Of a DNA stretch of 63,151 nt, positions 18,669 through 27,095 are shown piece after piece (position 1 is the stretch's first letter; each line of letters starts with the position of its first letter). A model generated the notes under the pieces. It worked only from the letters and a program-made list of their open reading frames with translations. It was not told the origin of the DNA and ran no database searches. The DNA is from Sphingomonadales bacterium (GTDB lineage: Bacteria; Pseudomonadota; Alphaproteobacteria; Sphingomonadales; Sphingomonadaceae): the NCBI GenBank assembly GCA_017309275.1, contig JAFKLT010000056.1:1-63151 (forward strand), in the 5' to 3' direction. The position numbers were made by a program, and so were the translations under genes.

Positions 18669-20171
18669 ATGCAAAATCAGATGGCCAAAGGCCCGGCGAC
18701 GAATGCGTCGCGGACCCAGAATTCCGCCTATCGTCCGCGCACCGCGATCATCGGAGCTGGTGCCGCAGGGATGATGCAGGCAATCAAACTGCGCGAAGCT
18801 GGCTTCGACGATCTCGTCATTTATGAAAAAGCGAACGAGGTCGGCGGCACCTGGCGCGAAAACCGCTATCCCGGCATCGCCTGCGACGTCCCGGCGCATC
18901 ACTATAATTATTCGTTCGAACACAACCCCGGCTGGAGCCACCGGCTGGCGCTCGGGCCGGAAATCCAGTCATACATGGTCAAGATCGCCGACAAATACGA
19001 TCTTCGACGCGATATCGTGTTTGGCGCCAAGGTGACGAAGGCGCAGTTCGACGGTCAGCGTTGGCATCTCGAGACATCGAACGGTCAGCGCGACACCGTC
19101 GATTTTCTGATTGCGGCGACGGGGCCGCTGCATGTCCCGGCCTTCCCCGATATCGAAGGCATCGACGATTTCAAAGGGACCAAGTTTCACACGGCCGAGT
19201 GGCTTGACGGCATCGACCTGTCGGACAAGCGCGTCGGCATCATTGGCAGCGGGTCGACCGGAACGCAGGTCATCTCGGCGATTGCAAATCAAGGGGTCAA
19301 CCTCAAGGCGTTTATCCGCACACCGCAATGGGTGTTTCCCTTGCCAAATCGCCAGTTCGGCAAGATGGAGCGCTCCATCGTCCGCGCCTTTCCTTTCATC
19401 GGGCGCTTGGCGGGTAGCTTTTACGGGTGGTTCTTCGAACGCGTTTTCGCCGAAGCAGTCATCAAGCAGGGTTGGCAGCGCAAATTCCTGTCCGCCATGT
19501 GCAAATGGCATCTGAGCCGCGTCAAGGACCCGGCACTACGCGCGAAGCTGACCCCCACCGATGAGCCGCTTTGCAAGCGGATGGTGATGTCGACATTATT
19601 CTATCCGGCTGTGGCTCGCCCCAATGTCGAGATTGTGCGCGACGGGATCGTGCGGGCAACCGAGAAAGGCTTGCTGGACGAGTCGGGACGTTTGCACGAA
19701 CTCGATGTGATCATTTTCGCGACCGGTTTCCATGCGCGCGCCTACCATCGCCCGATCGAACTGACCAACGCCCGCGGCGAATCGTTGACAGAAGTGTGGA
19801 AGAAAGAGACCGGCGCGCATCTGTCGGTCCATGTCCCGGGGTTTCCGAACTTCATGCTCATAGGTGGGCCACATTCGCCGCGCGGTAATTTCAGCGCGAT
19901 CGCCTATTCGGAAGCGATCGTCGACCATATCGTCAAGGTCATCCGCTATTGCGCGGACAACGGATTTCATTCGATCGAGGCCCGGCCGGAAGCAATGGCC
20001 CAGTTCCGCGAACGCGTGCTTTCAGCCGTGCCGAAGACGATTTGGAACACGGGCTGCAAGAACTGGTATCTGGACGAAAAGGGCATGCCGGAAAACTGGA
20101 CCGGAACGCCGGACGAGTATCGCGACGTCCTCCGCGATCCCAACTACCAGGAATTTAACCTCGCCGCTTGA
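18669..20171 (+). CDS. Flavin-containing Baeyer-Villiger-type monooxygenase
   Basis: A 500-residue class B flavoprotein monooxygenase. It has the FAD-binding GAGAAG (29-34), the NADPH-binding GSGSTG (193-198) and the Baeyer-Villiger fingerprint FxGxxxHxxxW as FKGTKFHTAEW (168-178). An ATG motif follows in FATGFHA. Such enzymes insert oxygen next to a ketone carbonyl to give an ester or lactone. The ATG at 18669 follows GGAGAGAG. Its operator and the divergent SDR place it inside the regulon. The ketone cannot be read from the sequence. Confidence 0.92.
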   Translation: MQNQMAKGPATNASRTQNSAYRPRTAIIGAGAAGMMQAIKLREAGFDDLVIYEKANEVGGTWRENRYPGIACDVPAHHYNYSFEHNPGWSHRLALGPEIQSYMVKIADKYDLRRDIVFGAKVTKAQFDGQRWHLETSNGQRDTVDFLIAATGPLHVPAFPDIEGIDDFKGTKFHTAEWLDGIDLSDKRVGIIGSGSTGTQVISAIANQGVNLKAFIRTPQWVFPLPNRQFGKMERSIVRAFPFIGRLAGSFYGWFFERVFAEAVIKQGWQRKFLSAMCKWHLSRVKDPALRAKLTPTDEPLCKRMVMSTLFYPAVARPNVEIVRDGIVRATEKGLLDESGRLHELDVIIFATGFHARAYHRPIELTNARGESLTEVWKKETGAHLSVHVPGFPNFMLIGGPHSPRGNFSAIAYSEAIVDHIVKVIRYCADNGFHSIEARPEAMAQFRERVLSAVPKTIWNTGCKNWYLDEKGMPENWTGTPDEYRDVLRDPNYQEFNLAA

Positions 20172-20181
20172 TCGCGGGCGA

Positions 20182-20862
20182 TCAGGCGGATCGTCGAACT
20201 GCCATGTCCGTTTCGCCGATAACCTGAATCATGGCGTCGCGAAAATCATGCAATGCGCTCTCGAACTCGATCGCGTCCGGGTTCGCGAGCCATTGATAAA
20301 CCAGGCCGAAGAAGAAGGACGTATATTGGAGGGCGACGCGGGTTGGATCGACGGTCCTCTTGATCGTCTGCTCGGCGATGCCCTGACTGATATAGCGAGC
20401 GATCGCCCGGCGATAGGCGCCGTGCTGTTCCGCCAGCCGCTCGCGCATCACGGTGCTGCTTCCCACCGTCTCATAATATAGGATGAACATCGCGCGGATA
20501 TAATCCGAGTTATCGTTCATGAAGTCGATGATGCTTTCATTCGCGGCGTCGAAAGCCTCCAGCCCGGTCTTGCTGCCGACGAGCGCGCTGCTTTCCTTCT
20601 TCCAGCGCTCGTTGAAAACGTCGATCAATTCGGCGAACAGCTCGTCTTTCGACCCGAAGCGATTGCTCGCCAGACCGCGGCTGTAGCCGGCAAGTTCGCC
20701 GACCTCGCGGAGCGTGGTGTTATGGGTTCCGCGCTCCAGGACCAGCGCCATCGCCGCCTCGAGCATCCGCCCGTCGGAAATCGCGGTGCGTTCCGCCTGT
20801 GTGAGTCGCGGCGCCTTGTTGCTTGCCCTGCTCGCCGGCTTCAACCTTCGCATTTGTACCAA
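20182..20862 (-). CDS. TetR-family transcriptional regulator (candidate regulon repressor)
   Basis: A 226-residue TetR-type protein with the N-terminal helix-turn-helix at about residues 48-70 (TTLREVGELAGYSRGLASNRF) followed by a ligand-binding domain of the FadR/AcrR-like sort. It is the only regulator between 11 and 40 kb. An operator-like palindrome (copy D) lies 43 bases upstream of its start, consistent with autoregulation. TetR proteins of catabolic clusters usually release DNA on binding an acyl-CoA; the ligand is unknown. It converges on the monooxygenase gene with a 10-base gap. Confidence 0.9.
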   Translation of the reverse strand: MVQMRRLKPASRASNKAPRLTQAERTAISDGRMLEAAMALVLERGTHNTTLREVGELAGYSRGLASNRFGSKDELFAELIDVFNERWKKESSALVGSKTGLEAFDAANESIIDFMNDNSDYIRAMFILYYETVGSSTVMRERLAEQHGAYRRAIARYISQGIAEQTIKRTVDPTRVALQYTSFFFGLVYQWLANPDAIEFESALHDFRDAMIQVIGETDMAVRRSA

Positions 20863-20904
20863 TTTACCATCCTTTTTGTGGAAGATTTGCCCGAGTTCTA
20901 GTCC

Positions 20905-20928
20905 ACTCGCTTGTTTCGAGCAAGCTAG
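20905..20928 (+). promoter_or_regulatory. Regulon operator, copy D (TetR promoter)
   Basis: ACTCGCTTGTTTCGAGCAAGCTAG: same half-sites as the consensus (ACTCGCTTG and CAAGCTAG) but with a longer spacer, about 5 bases more than copies A, F and G. Position in front of the TetR gene suggests autoregulation. Confidence 0.55.
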
Positions 20929-21332
20929 TGATTCGCCTCGAAGGCGATGAGATGTTGATGTGGCCCGACGAAGGATGGCGTGCTGTGCCGCACCGCTGTC
21001 GCCCTCGCTACTCCACCGGTGGCGGCAAGCTCGATCGCTTGCTGTGGGAAGCCGCCCATAGATCCGGGGCGAAGTCGGCTATTCGCGTGGGCGCTTGCAA
21101 CGCAGATAATAGTTCCGGCAAAGCAAGACTCGTCCGCGCACAATGCGACGGTGACGAACGGACACGCTTGCCATCCCTGCTACGTGTCGCGAATTTGCGA
21201 AAGCCCGTCCCGGCCAACAACGGTTTCGCCCAGGCAGTTCTTCGCATGGATTTGCAACGCGCATAGCCCGCCGGTGGGCCCACCCCAAACCGCCGATACC
21301 GGCGAAACAGCACAATTTTGTGCAAAATGCTC

Positions 21333-21359
21333 ACTTGCTTGCTTGCGCCTAGCAAGCTA
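21333..21359 (+). promoter_or_regulatory. Regulon operator, copy E
   Basis: From ACTTGCTTGC (21333-21342) to AGCAAGCTA (21351-21359): both half-sites are present with an extended centre, and the internal CTTGCTTGCGCCTAG matches the reverse complement of copy B. It lies 50 bases upstream of the kinase-like gene. Confidence 0.65.
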
Positions 21360-21408
21360 AAACTCCCAGGATCGACCGAGAGCGTCGCGATTGAGAGGAT
21401 GTCTGCAA

Positions 21409-22494
21409 GTGGCCGAACCCGCCGATATAGCCGGAACCGTTGGCGCCATGCCCGTTCGCGAGGGTCATCGTTTTGATGAAAATAACCTCGCGCGCTGGAT
21501 GGGCGCCAATGTCGATGGTTATGAAGGCCCGATCAGCGTGCGGCAGTTTCGCGGCGGACAGTCCAACCCAACCTATCTGGTCGGCACACCGTCACGCTCC
21601 TATGTCCTGCGGCGGCAGCCATCGGGAATGCTTTTAAAGGGCGCCCATGCCGTCGATCGCGAAGCGATGGTGCAGTCCGCGCTCGCCGACACGCGCGTTC
21701 CCGTGGCCGGGATTTACGCAAGCTGCGTCGACCCCGAAGTCATCGGAACGATGTTTTACCTGATGGAACTGGTCGAAGGCCGAATTTTTTGGGATGCAAC
21801 CTTTCCCGACGTCAGCACCGGCGATCGACCCGACTATTTCCGGGCCATGAACGCGGCAATCGCGAACCTGCACGCGCTGGACCCCGACCAAATTGGCCTC
21901 GGCGGCTTCGGCCGGCCGACTGGCTATGTCGAACGCCAGATAAAACGGCTTTCCGAGCAGTATCTGGCCGATACGGTCGCCGGCCGGGATCCGAACATGG
22001 ACCGGATGATTGCATGGCTTGACCATGCCAGACCGCGAAATCCCGAGCGAGTGGCGATCGTGCATGGCGACTTTCGCTGCGACAATCTCATTTTTCACCC
22101 GACCGAACCGCGGATCGTCGCGGTGCTCGACTGGGAACTCGCGACGCTCGGGCATCCGCTCGCCGATTTTGCCTATCACGCGATGATGTATCGCATGCCC
22201 GGTCACATCGTTGCCGGACTGGCGGGCGCCGAACTCGCGATGTTGAACGCGCCGAGCGAAGCGGAATATCTCGCGCTATACGCCGAGAGCACGGGTATTG
22301 CGGATACGTCCGACTATGATTTCTTCCTGGCCTTTTCCTTCTTCCGGCTCGCCGCCATCATCCATGGCATCAAGGGCCGTCTGGCGCGGGGTACGGCGGC
22401 GTCGCCGGAAGCCGCCGAGCGCGTCAAGGCGCTGCCCGAACTGGCCGAACTCGCTTGGGAACAGGCGCGCCGCGCCGGCGCCCCGGCCTCATGA
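21409..22494 (+). CDS. Aminoglycoside-phosphotransferase-fold kinase, ACAD10/LvaA-like
   Basis: A protein kinase-like fold enzyme of about 361 residues with the catalytic loop HGDFRCDNLIF and metal-binding VLDWELATLG, plus the N-terminal VLRRQPSG strand with the ATP-site lysine/arginine. Relatives include the kinase domain of mammalian ACAD10/ACAD11 and LvaA of levulinate catabolism, which phosphorylate 4-hydroxyacyl-CoAs so that the hydroxyl can be eliminated. The next gene, an ACAD of the matching type, supports that role. The GTG at 21409 has GAGAGGA upstream; the ATG at 21448 is the alternative. Operator E precedes it. Confidence 0.8.
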   Translation: MAEPADIAGTVGAMPVREGHRFDENNLARWMGANVDGYEGPISVRQFRGGQSNPTYLVGTPSRSYVLRRQPSGMLLKGAHAVDREAMVQSALADTRVPVAGIYASCVDPEVIGTMFYLMELVEGRIFWDATFPDVSTGDRPDYFRAMNAAIANLHALDPDQIGLGGFGRPTGYVERQIKRLSEQYLADTVAGRDPNMDRMIAWLDHARPRNPERVAIVHGDFRCDNLIFHPTEPRIVAVLDWELATLGHPLADFAYHAMMYRMPGHIVAGLAGAELAMLNAPSEAEYLALYAESTGIADTSDYDFFLAFSFFRLAAIIHGIKGRLARGTAASPEAAERVKALPELAELAWEQARRAGAPAS

Positions 22495-22503
22495 GGAACT
22501 AAC

Positions 22504-23790
22504 GTGGACATCACTCAAAGCGCGCGCAGCGTCATCCTGCAGCACCGGCTGCAGGATTTCATGGCGGCGCATCTCTATCCGGTCGAGCGCGAGCTGTATC
22601 TGGCCGCCGAGCGCCTCGGCCCCTGGGCGATCTATCCGCATATCGAGGATCTCAAGGCCCGCGCACGCGCCGAAGGCTTGTGGAATCTGTTTCTCCCGGC
22701 CTCGCACGATGCGAGCGGGCTGAGTAATGTCGAATATGCCCCGCTATGCGCAGCCATGGGCCGTTCGCTTTTTGCCCCGGAAATCTTCAACTGTTCCGCG
22801 CCGGATACGGGCAATATGGAAACCCTGCTGCTGTTCGGCACCGATCAACAAAAAGCAGACTATCTCGAACCGCTTCTCGCCGGCGAGACGCGATCGGCGT
22901 TTGCCATGACCGAGCCCGAAGTCGCGTCGTCCGACGCGACCAATATCGCTTCCGAAATATCGCGCGACGATGACGATTATGTCATCAACGGCCGCAAATG
23001 GTACACGACAGGAGCAACCGACCCGCGCTGCGCCTTTTTCATTTTCATGGGCCGCACCGGCGATGCGACAACCGACCGGCACAAGGCGCAATCGATGATC
23101 CTTGTCCCGCGCGATACCCCCGGTGTCCGGGTCGTTCGGGCCTTGCCTGTCCTTGGCTTTTACGGCGTTCCCGATCGGTCGGCGGAAGTTGTGTTCGAGA
23201 ATGTCCGCGTCCCCGCCGCCAATATGCTGCTGGGCGAAGGCCGCGGTTTCGAGATCGCGCAGGGTCGGCTTGGGCCCGGCCGCATCCATCATTGCATGCG
23301 GCTGATCGGGCTTAGCGAGCGGATCGTGGAGCGGATGTGCCGCCGCGCGACCGAGCGCGTGGCCTTCGGCAGTCCGCTGTCGGAACAGAGCGTCACCCTG
23401 GAGCGGATCGCGCAATCGAGAATTTTGATCGATCAGGCGCGATTGCTGACGATGCGTGCCGCCTGGATGATGGACACCGTCGGCAACAAGGCTGCGCGTC
23501 AGGAGATCGCGATGATCAAAGTCGCCGCGCCTGCCATGGCACAGCAGGTGGTCGATTGGGCCATTCAGCTCTTCGGTGGTGGCGGAACGAATAACGATCA
23601 TTTCCTTGCCGCCGCCTTTGCGACAGCCCGGCTGCTGCGACTGGCCGACGGACCCGACGAGGTCCATCGCAACCAGATCGCCAAGCTCGAACTGCGTCGT
23701 CACGCCGCCGGTGACGGCGGGTCCGACGGCTCGACCGCGCGAGGGCTCACGCTCGCCGAAGCCGATACCGCAGCGGCGGCCAGCCTTTGA
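22504..23790 (+). CDS. Acyl-CoA dehydrogenase family protein, ACAD10/11 (LvaC-like)
   Basis: A 428-residue flavoprotein with three-domain ACAD architecture ([18 protein letters not shown]-binding strand, RHxAxG-type C terminus). The end reads [17 protein letters not shown], the hallmark of the ACAD10/11 branch, where the usual MCAD-type Glu-Gly of the active-site loop is altered. In this branch, partners with the preceding kinase convert 4-hydroxyacyl-CoA to an enoyl- or 3-hydroxyacyl-CoA by way of a phospho intermediate. GTG start 9 bases after the kinase stop; clearly one operon. Substrate chain unknown. Confidence 0.85.
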   Translation: MDITQSARSVILQHRLQDFMAAHLYPVERELYLAAERLGPWAIYPHIEDLKARARAEGLWNLFLPASHDASGLSNVEYAPLCAAMGRSLFAPEIFNCSAPDTGNMETLLLFGTDQQKADYLEPLLAGETRSAFAMTEPEVASSDATNIASEISRDDDDYVINGRKWYTTGATDPRCAFFIFMGRTGDATTDRHKAQSMILVPRDTPGVRVVRALPVLGFYGVPDRSAEVVFENVRVPAANMLLGEGRGFEIAQGRLGPGRIHHCMRLIGLSERIVERMCRRATERVAFGSPLSEQSVTLERIAQSRILIDQARLLTMRAAWMMDTVGNKAARQEIAMIKVAAPAMAQQVVDWAIQLFGGGGTNNDHFLAAAFATARLLRLADGPDEVHRNQIAKLELRRHAAGDGGSDGSTARGLTLAEADTAAAASL

Positions 23791-23907
23791 CCCGCGCCTC
23801 CCGGTCAAACACGTCCTCTGCCCGGCACTGCCGGACAGATTTCGGCGTCGCCAGGCGGCCCGGTGAGAATGTGAATCCTTATGTGACAGAAATGATGGGA
23901 GCGATTT

Positions 23908-25059
23908 ATGCAGCTGTTTGACTTCGATCTCGGCGAATCAGCCGACATGATCCGGGAAACGACCCGCCGGTTCGCGGCCGATAAAATCGCACCGCTCGCG
24001 AAAAAGGTCGACGCCGACGACTGGTTTCCGCGCGACGAGCTCTGGGCGAGCATGGGCGAACTCGGCTTGCACGGCATCACCGTCGCCGAAGAATATGGCG
24101 GGCTCGGCCTCGGTTACCTTGAACATGTGATTGCCTGCGAAGAAATCGCGCGGGCCTCGGGTGCGATCGGACTCAGCTATGGCGCGCACACCAACCTGTG
24201 CATCAACCAGATCGCTCGCTGGGGCTCGGCCGAACAGAAGACGAAATATTTGCCGCCGCTCATTTCAGGCGAGCATCTCGGGAGCCTGGCGATGTCCGAG
24301 GCGGGAGCGGGGTCCGACGTCGTCTCGATGAAACTGAAAGCCGATGCCGTGCAGGGCGGATACGTCCTTAACGGCACCAAATTCTGGATCACCAATGCGA
24401 CCTATGCCGACACGCTTGTCGTTTACGCGAAGACCGGGGAAGGCAGCGGCGGTATCACCGCCTTCATCATCGAAAAGGATATGCCGGGTTTCTCGATCGG
24501 ACAGAAGATCGACAAGATGGGCATGCGCGGATCGCCAACCGCGGAACTGGTGTTCGACAATTGCGAAGTGCCGGAGGCCAATGCTCTGGGGCCGGTGAAT
24601 GGCGGCGTCGGCGTGCTGATGAGCGGGCTGGATTTCGAACGCGCGGTTCTGGCCGGTATTCCCCTCGGCATCATGCAAGCCTGTCTCGACGTCGTTTTGC
24701 CCTATGTGCGGGAGCGCAAGCAATTCGGTAAGCCGATCGGCGAGTTCCAGCTCATGCAGGCCAAAATCGCCGACATGTACGTCGCGCTCAATTCGTCGCG
24801 CGCCTATGTCTATGCGGTCGCAAAAAGCTGCGATGCGGGCCGGACGACGCGATTTGATGCAGCGGCCGCATTGCTCCTGGCGGCCGAAAACACCGAGCGT
24901 GTGGCGAGTGAAGCTGTTCAGGCGCTCGGCGGTGCAGGCTATACCAAGGACTGGCCGGTTGAGCGTCTCTATCGCGACGCAAAGCTCCTCGGTATCGGTG
25001 GCGGGACGAACGAGATCCGGCGGATGCTGATCGGTCGCGAACTCATCGGCGAAGCCTGA
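23908..25059 (+). CDS. ivd: Isovaleryl-CoA dehydrogenase
   Basis: A 383-residue ACAD with the isovaleryl-CoA dehydrogenase signature throughout: LAMSEAGAGSDVVSMKLKA, DKMGMRGSPTAELVFDNCEV, LMSGLDFERAVLAGIPLG (Glu of DFER is the IVD-specific catalytic base position), LPYVRERKQFGKPIGEFQ and GGAGYTKDWPVERLYRDAKL. It oxidises isovaleryl-CoA to 3-methylcrotonyl-CoA in leucine breakdown (LiuA). In this cluster it may act on isovaleryl-CoA or a longer 3-methylacyl-CoA delivered by the mutase. Follows the ACAD gene by 117 bases. Confidence 0.88.
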   Translation: MQLFDFDLGESADMIRETTRRFAADKIAPLAKKVDADDWFPRDELWASMGELGLHGITVAEEYGGLGLGYLEHVIACEEIARASGAIGLSYGAHTNLCINQIARWGSAEQKTKYLPPLISGEHLGSLAMSEAGAGSDVVSMKLKADAVQGGYVLNGTKFWITNATYADTLVVYAKTGEGSGGITAFIIEKDMPGFSIGQKIDKMGMRGSPTAELVFDNCEVPEANALGPVNGGVGVLMSGLDFERAVLAGIPLGIMQACLDVVLPYVRERKQFGKPIGEFQLMQAKIADMYVALNSSRAYVYAVAKSCDAGRTTRFDAAAALLLAAENTERVASEAVQALGGAGYTKDWPVERLYRDAKLLGIGGGTNEIRRMLIGRELIGEA

Positions 25060-25360
25060 AGCGTGGCACAATAATCCGCTCAGCAACCTCGAAGCATCGA
25101 CGGGACTTGGGCAGGCTTGCGTCCACCTGCCCTCCCCGACTTTTGTTGTCCGCCCCTTCACGAAAAACACGCGCCGCCTCTCGCGAAATATCCCGCGCTG
25201 CGTCGAGGATTGCAGCGAATAGGCGGCGGCTCAGCTCGGCGCGAATGACAAGCAAGTTAGACTAGCTTGCGGCAAGCAAGTCTTGACCATGACCCACGCG
25301 GCAGCTATTGCCGACCGATAAGAGTCGCGCTCTCCCCGAGCACAAGCGAATGAGAAGAGG
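25060..25360. other. Intergenic region with the strongest operator
   Basis: About 300 bases with no gene. It contains operator copy F and an extra half-site ACAAGCAAGT at 25248-25257, making this the likely promoter for the long rightward operon from 25.4 to 37.6 kb. Confidence 0.6.
25263..25281 (+). promoter_or_regulatory. Regulon operator, copy F
   Basis: TAGCTTGCGGCAAGCAAGT, the exact reverse complement of copy A, with a further half-site (ACAAGCAAGT, 25248-25257) just upstream. It precedes the acyl-CoA ligase-to-SDR operon. Confidence 0.8.
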
Positions 25361-25480
25361 ATGCCGATGGCTGGCGCATATCTGGATCAACTGCCTTGGC
25401 CAGAATTTGGTCGGAGAGATTCTGTGATCGTGGAGATCAAATCGACCCGGCCTTGCGCGAGCCTGAGGTTCCGGTCTTGA
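25361..25480 (+). CDS. Possible 39-residue leader ORF coupled to the ligase gene
   Basis: An ATG at 25361, preceded by GAAGAGG, opens a 39-codon frame (MPMAGAYLDQLPWPEFGRRD, then basic residues) that ends at TGA 25478-25480, overlapping a TTG start of the ligase as TTGA. The same overlap form is used at the mutase/GTPase junction. It could be a coupling leader, or simply an accident near an ill-defined ligase start. No homology recognised. Confidence 0.3.
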   Translation: MPMAGAYLDQLPWPEFGRRDSVIVEIKSTRPCASLRFRS

Positions 25481-27093
25481 GCGCGCCGGTCGAAATGGCT
25501 CGATCGGGGTCGGCGTCTTACGAGGGCTCAAAGACCTCACCCGTCAGCTTGGGCCTTCAGCCCTCGCCGCTCGTGACCGAGGGTATCGGGCGCGTGGCTC
25601 TCGGCGACCTGATGCGGCGTTCGGCGCGCCGCTTCCGCGACAAGGCAGCGGTGGTCACCCCATCGAGCACCATCACCTTCGGCGAGCTCGACGACAAAGC
25701 GAACCGCTGCGCCAATATGCTGCTCGAAAAAGGCGCAAAGCCCGGCGACCGGATCGCGACCATCTGCGCGAACAGCATCGACTTCATCGTCACCATCTTC
25801 GGAATTCACAAGGCCGGGCTCGTCTGGGTTCCCATCAATCCCGCCCTCTCGGCGGACGACCGGGCTTATATTCTCAATCATACCGAGGCCGCCATCGTTA
25901 TCGCCGATGCGAACAGTGGTGAGGCGGTCCCTGGCGGTACCGAAGGTGAGCCGTTGGTGCTGACGCTCGGTCCCGATTTCGATGCAAGACTCGAGGCTGC
26001 GTCCAACCGCGAACCCGATCTGCCGATTCACGAGCGTGACCTGACAATGATCATGTACACGAGCGGGACGACATCGCGGCCCAAGGGCGTCATGCACTGC
26101 AATCTGGCCGTCTATGCCACCGTGATGTGCAACATCGGCGAATGGATGGTCACGCGCAACGATCGCATCCTGATCGTCTTGCCGCTCTTCCATGTGTCGG
26201 CGCACTGCCTCCTGACGACATTCCTCGCCGCCGGCGCGACCGTCGTCCTCCACAACGGCTTCGAACCCGGACAGGTGCTGACGACGATCGATCAGCAAAA
26301 AGTGAGCTTCTTCGTCGGGCTGCCGATGATGTACGCCGCGATGATGGAGCATCCGGTCCGCGACACGCTGGACCTCGCATCGCTGCGCTACTGCATCTAC
26401 GCGATGGCCCCCATGCCCGGACCTTTGCTGCGGCGGCTGCTCGTCGAGTTTTGCCCGACCTTTGTCCTGTCCTCGGGCCAAACCGAGATGTACCCGAGCA
26501 CGATGATGCTGCGTCCGGAGCAGCAGTTGCTCAAGGAGGGCAATTATTGGGGCGAGCCGTCGATCGTCAACGACGTGGCGATCATGGCGGAGGACGGCAC
26601 GCTGCTGCCACATGGCGAGATCGGCGAGATCGTGCATCGCGGTCCGAACGTCATGCTCGGCTATTATAAGGATGACGCTGCAACCGCTGAATCGCGGCGC
26701 TTCAGCTGGCATCATACCGGCGATCTGGGCGTCATCGATGACGACGGCCAATTGCTTTTCGTCGACCGCCTGAAGGACATGATCAAAAGCGGCGGCGAGA
26801 ATGTTTCGTCGGTCAAGGTCGAGCAGGTCCTGCTGCAATGCCATCTGATCGCGAACGCCGCTGTGATCGGCGTGCCGCACCCGCGCTGGCAGGAGGCCGT
26901 CGTCGCGGTGATCATGTTGAAGCCCGGCGAAACCGCCGAATCCTGGCATATCCATATGTACTGCCGCGAGATGCTCGCGCCGCATGAAGTGCCCAAGGCC
27001 TTCGAGTTCGTCGACGATCTTCCGCTCACCGCGACTTCCAAGCTCCGCAAGGTCGAGCTGCGCAATCGCTTCATCAATTTGTTCGGAGGCTGA
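25477..27093 (+). CDS. AMP-binding acyl-CoA synthetase
   Basis: An ANL-superfamily ligase (ATP, acid and CoA to acyl-CoA, AMP and PPi). Core motifs: MIMYTSGTTSRPKGVM (P-loop, A3), SSGQTEMYPS (A5 region), HHTGDLGVIDDDG (A7), VDRLKDMIKSGGENVSS (A8) and the C-terminal catalytic Lys in LPLTATSKLRKVEL. It would activate the pathway acid before the mutase or dehydrogenases. The start is uncertain: TTG 25477 has GAGG eight bases upstream and overlaps the short ORF; ATG 25495 and TTG 25396 are alternatives. Two bases separate its stop from the next start. Confidence 0.88.
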   Translation: MSAPVEMARSGSASYEGSKTSPVSLGLQPSPLVTEGIGRVALGDLMRRSARRFRDKAAVVTPSSTITFGELDDKANRCANMLLEKGAKPGDRIATICANSIDFIVTIFGIHKAGLVWVPINPALSADDRAYILNHTEAAIVIADANSGEAVPGGTEGEPLVLTLGPDFDARLEAASNREPDLPIHERDLTMIMYTSGTTSRPKGVMHCNLAVYATVMCNIGEWMVTRNDRILIVLPLFHVSAHCLLTTFLAAGATVVLHNGFEPGQVLTTIDQQKVSFFVGLPMMYAAMMEHPVRDTLDLASLRYCIYAMAPMPGPLLRRLLVEFCPTFVLSSGQTEMYPSTMMLRPEQQLLKEGNYWGEPSIVNDVAIMAEDGTLLPHGEIGEIVHRGPNVMLGYYKDDAATAESRRFSWHHTGDLGVIDDDGQLLFVDRLKDMIKSGGENVSSVKVEQVLLQCHLIANAAVIGVPHPRWQEAVVAVIMLKPGETAESWHIHMYCREMLAPHEVPKAFEFVDDLPLTATSKLRKVELRNRFINLFGG

Positions 27094-27095
27094 GC

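Larger units (their letters stand above)
20863..21408. other. Divergent promoter region with two operators
   Basis: About 545 bases between the TetR gene and the kinase-like gene. No plausible gene is present. It contains operator copies D and E, one near each flanking gene, so it probably carries two back-to-back promoters. Confidence 0.65.

Noticed and set aside
25537-26985. A 482-codon frame opposite the acyl-CoA ligase
   Set aside because: Shadow of the ligase; no domain signature.
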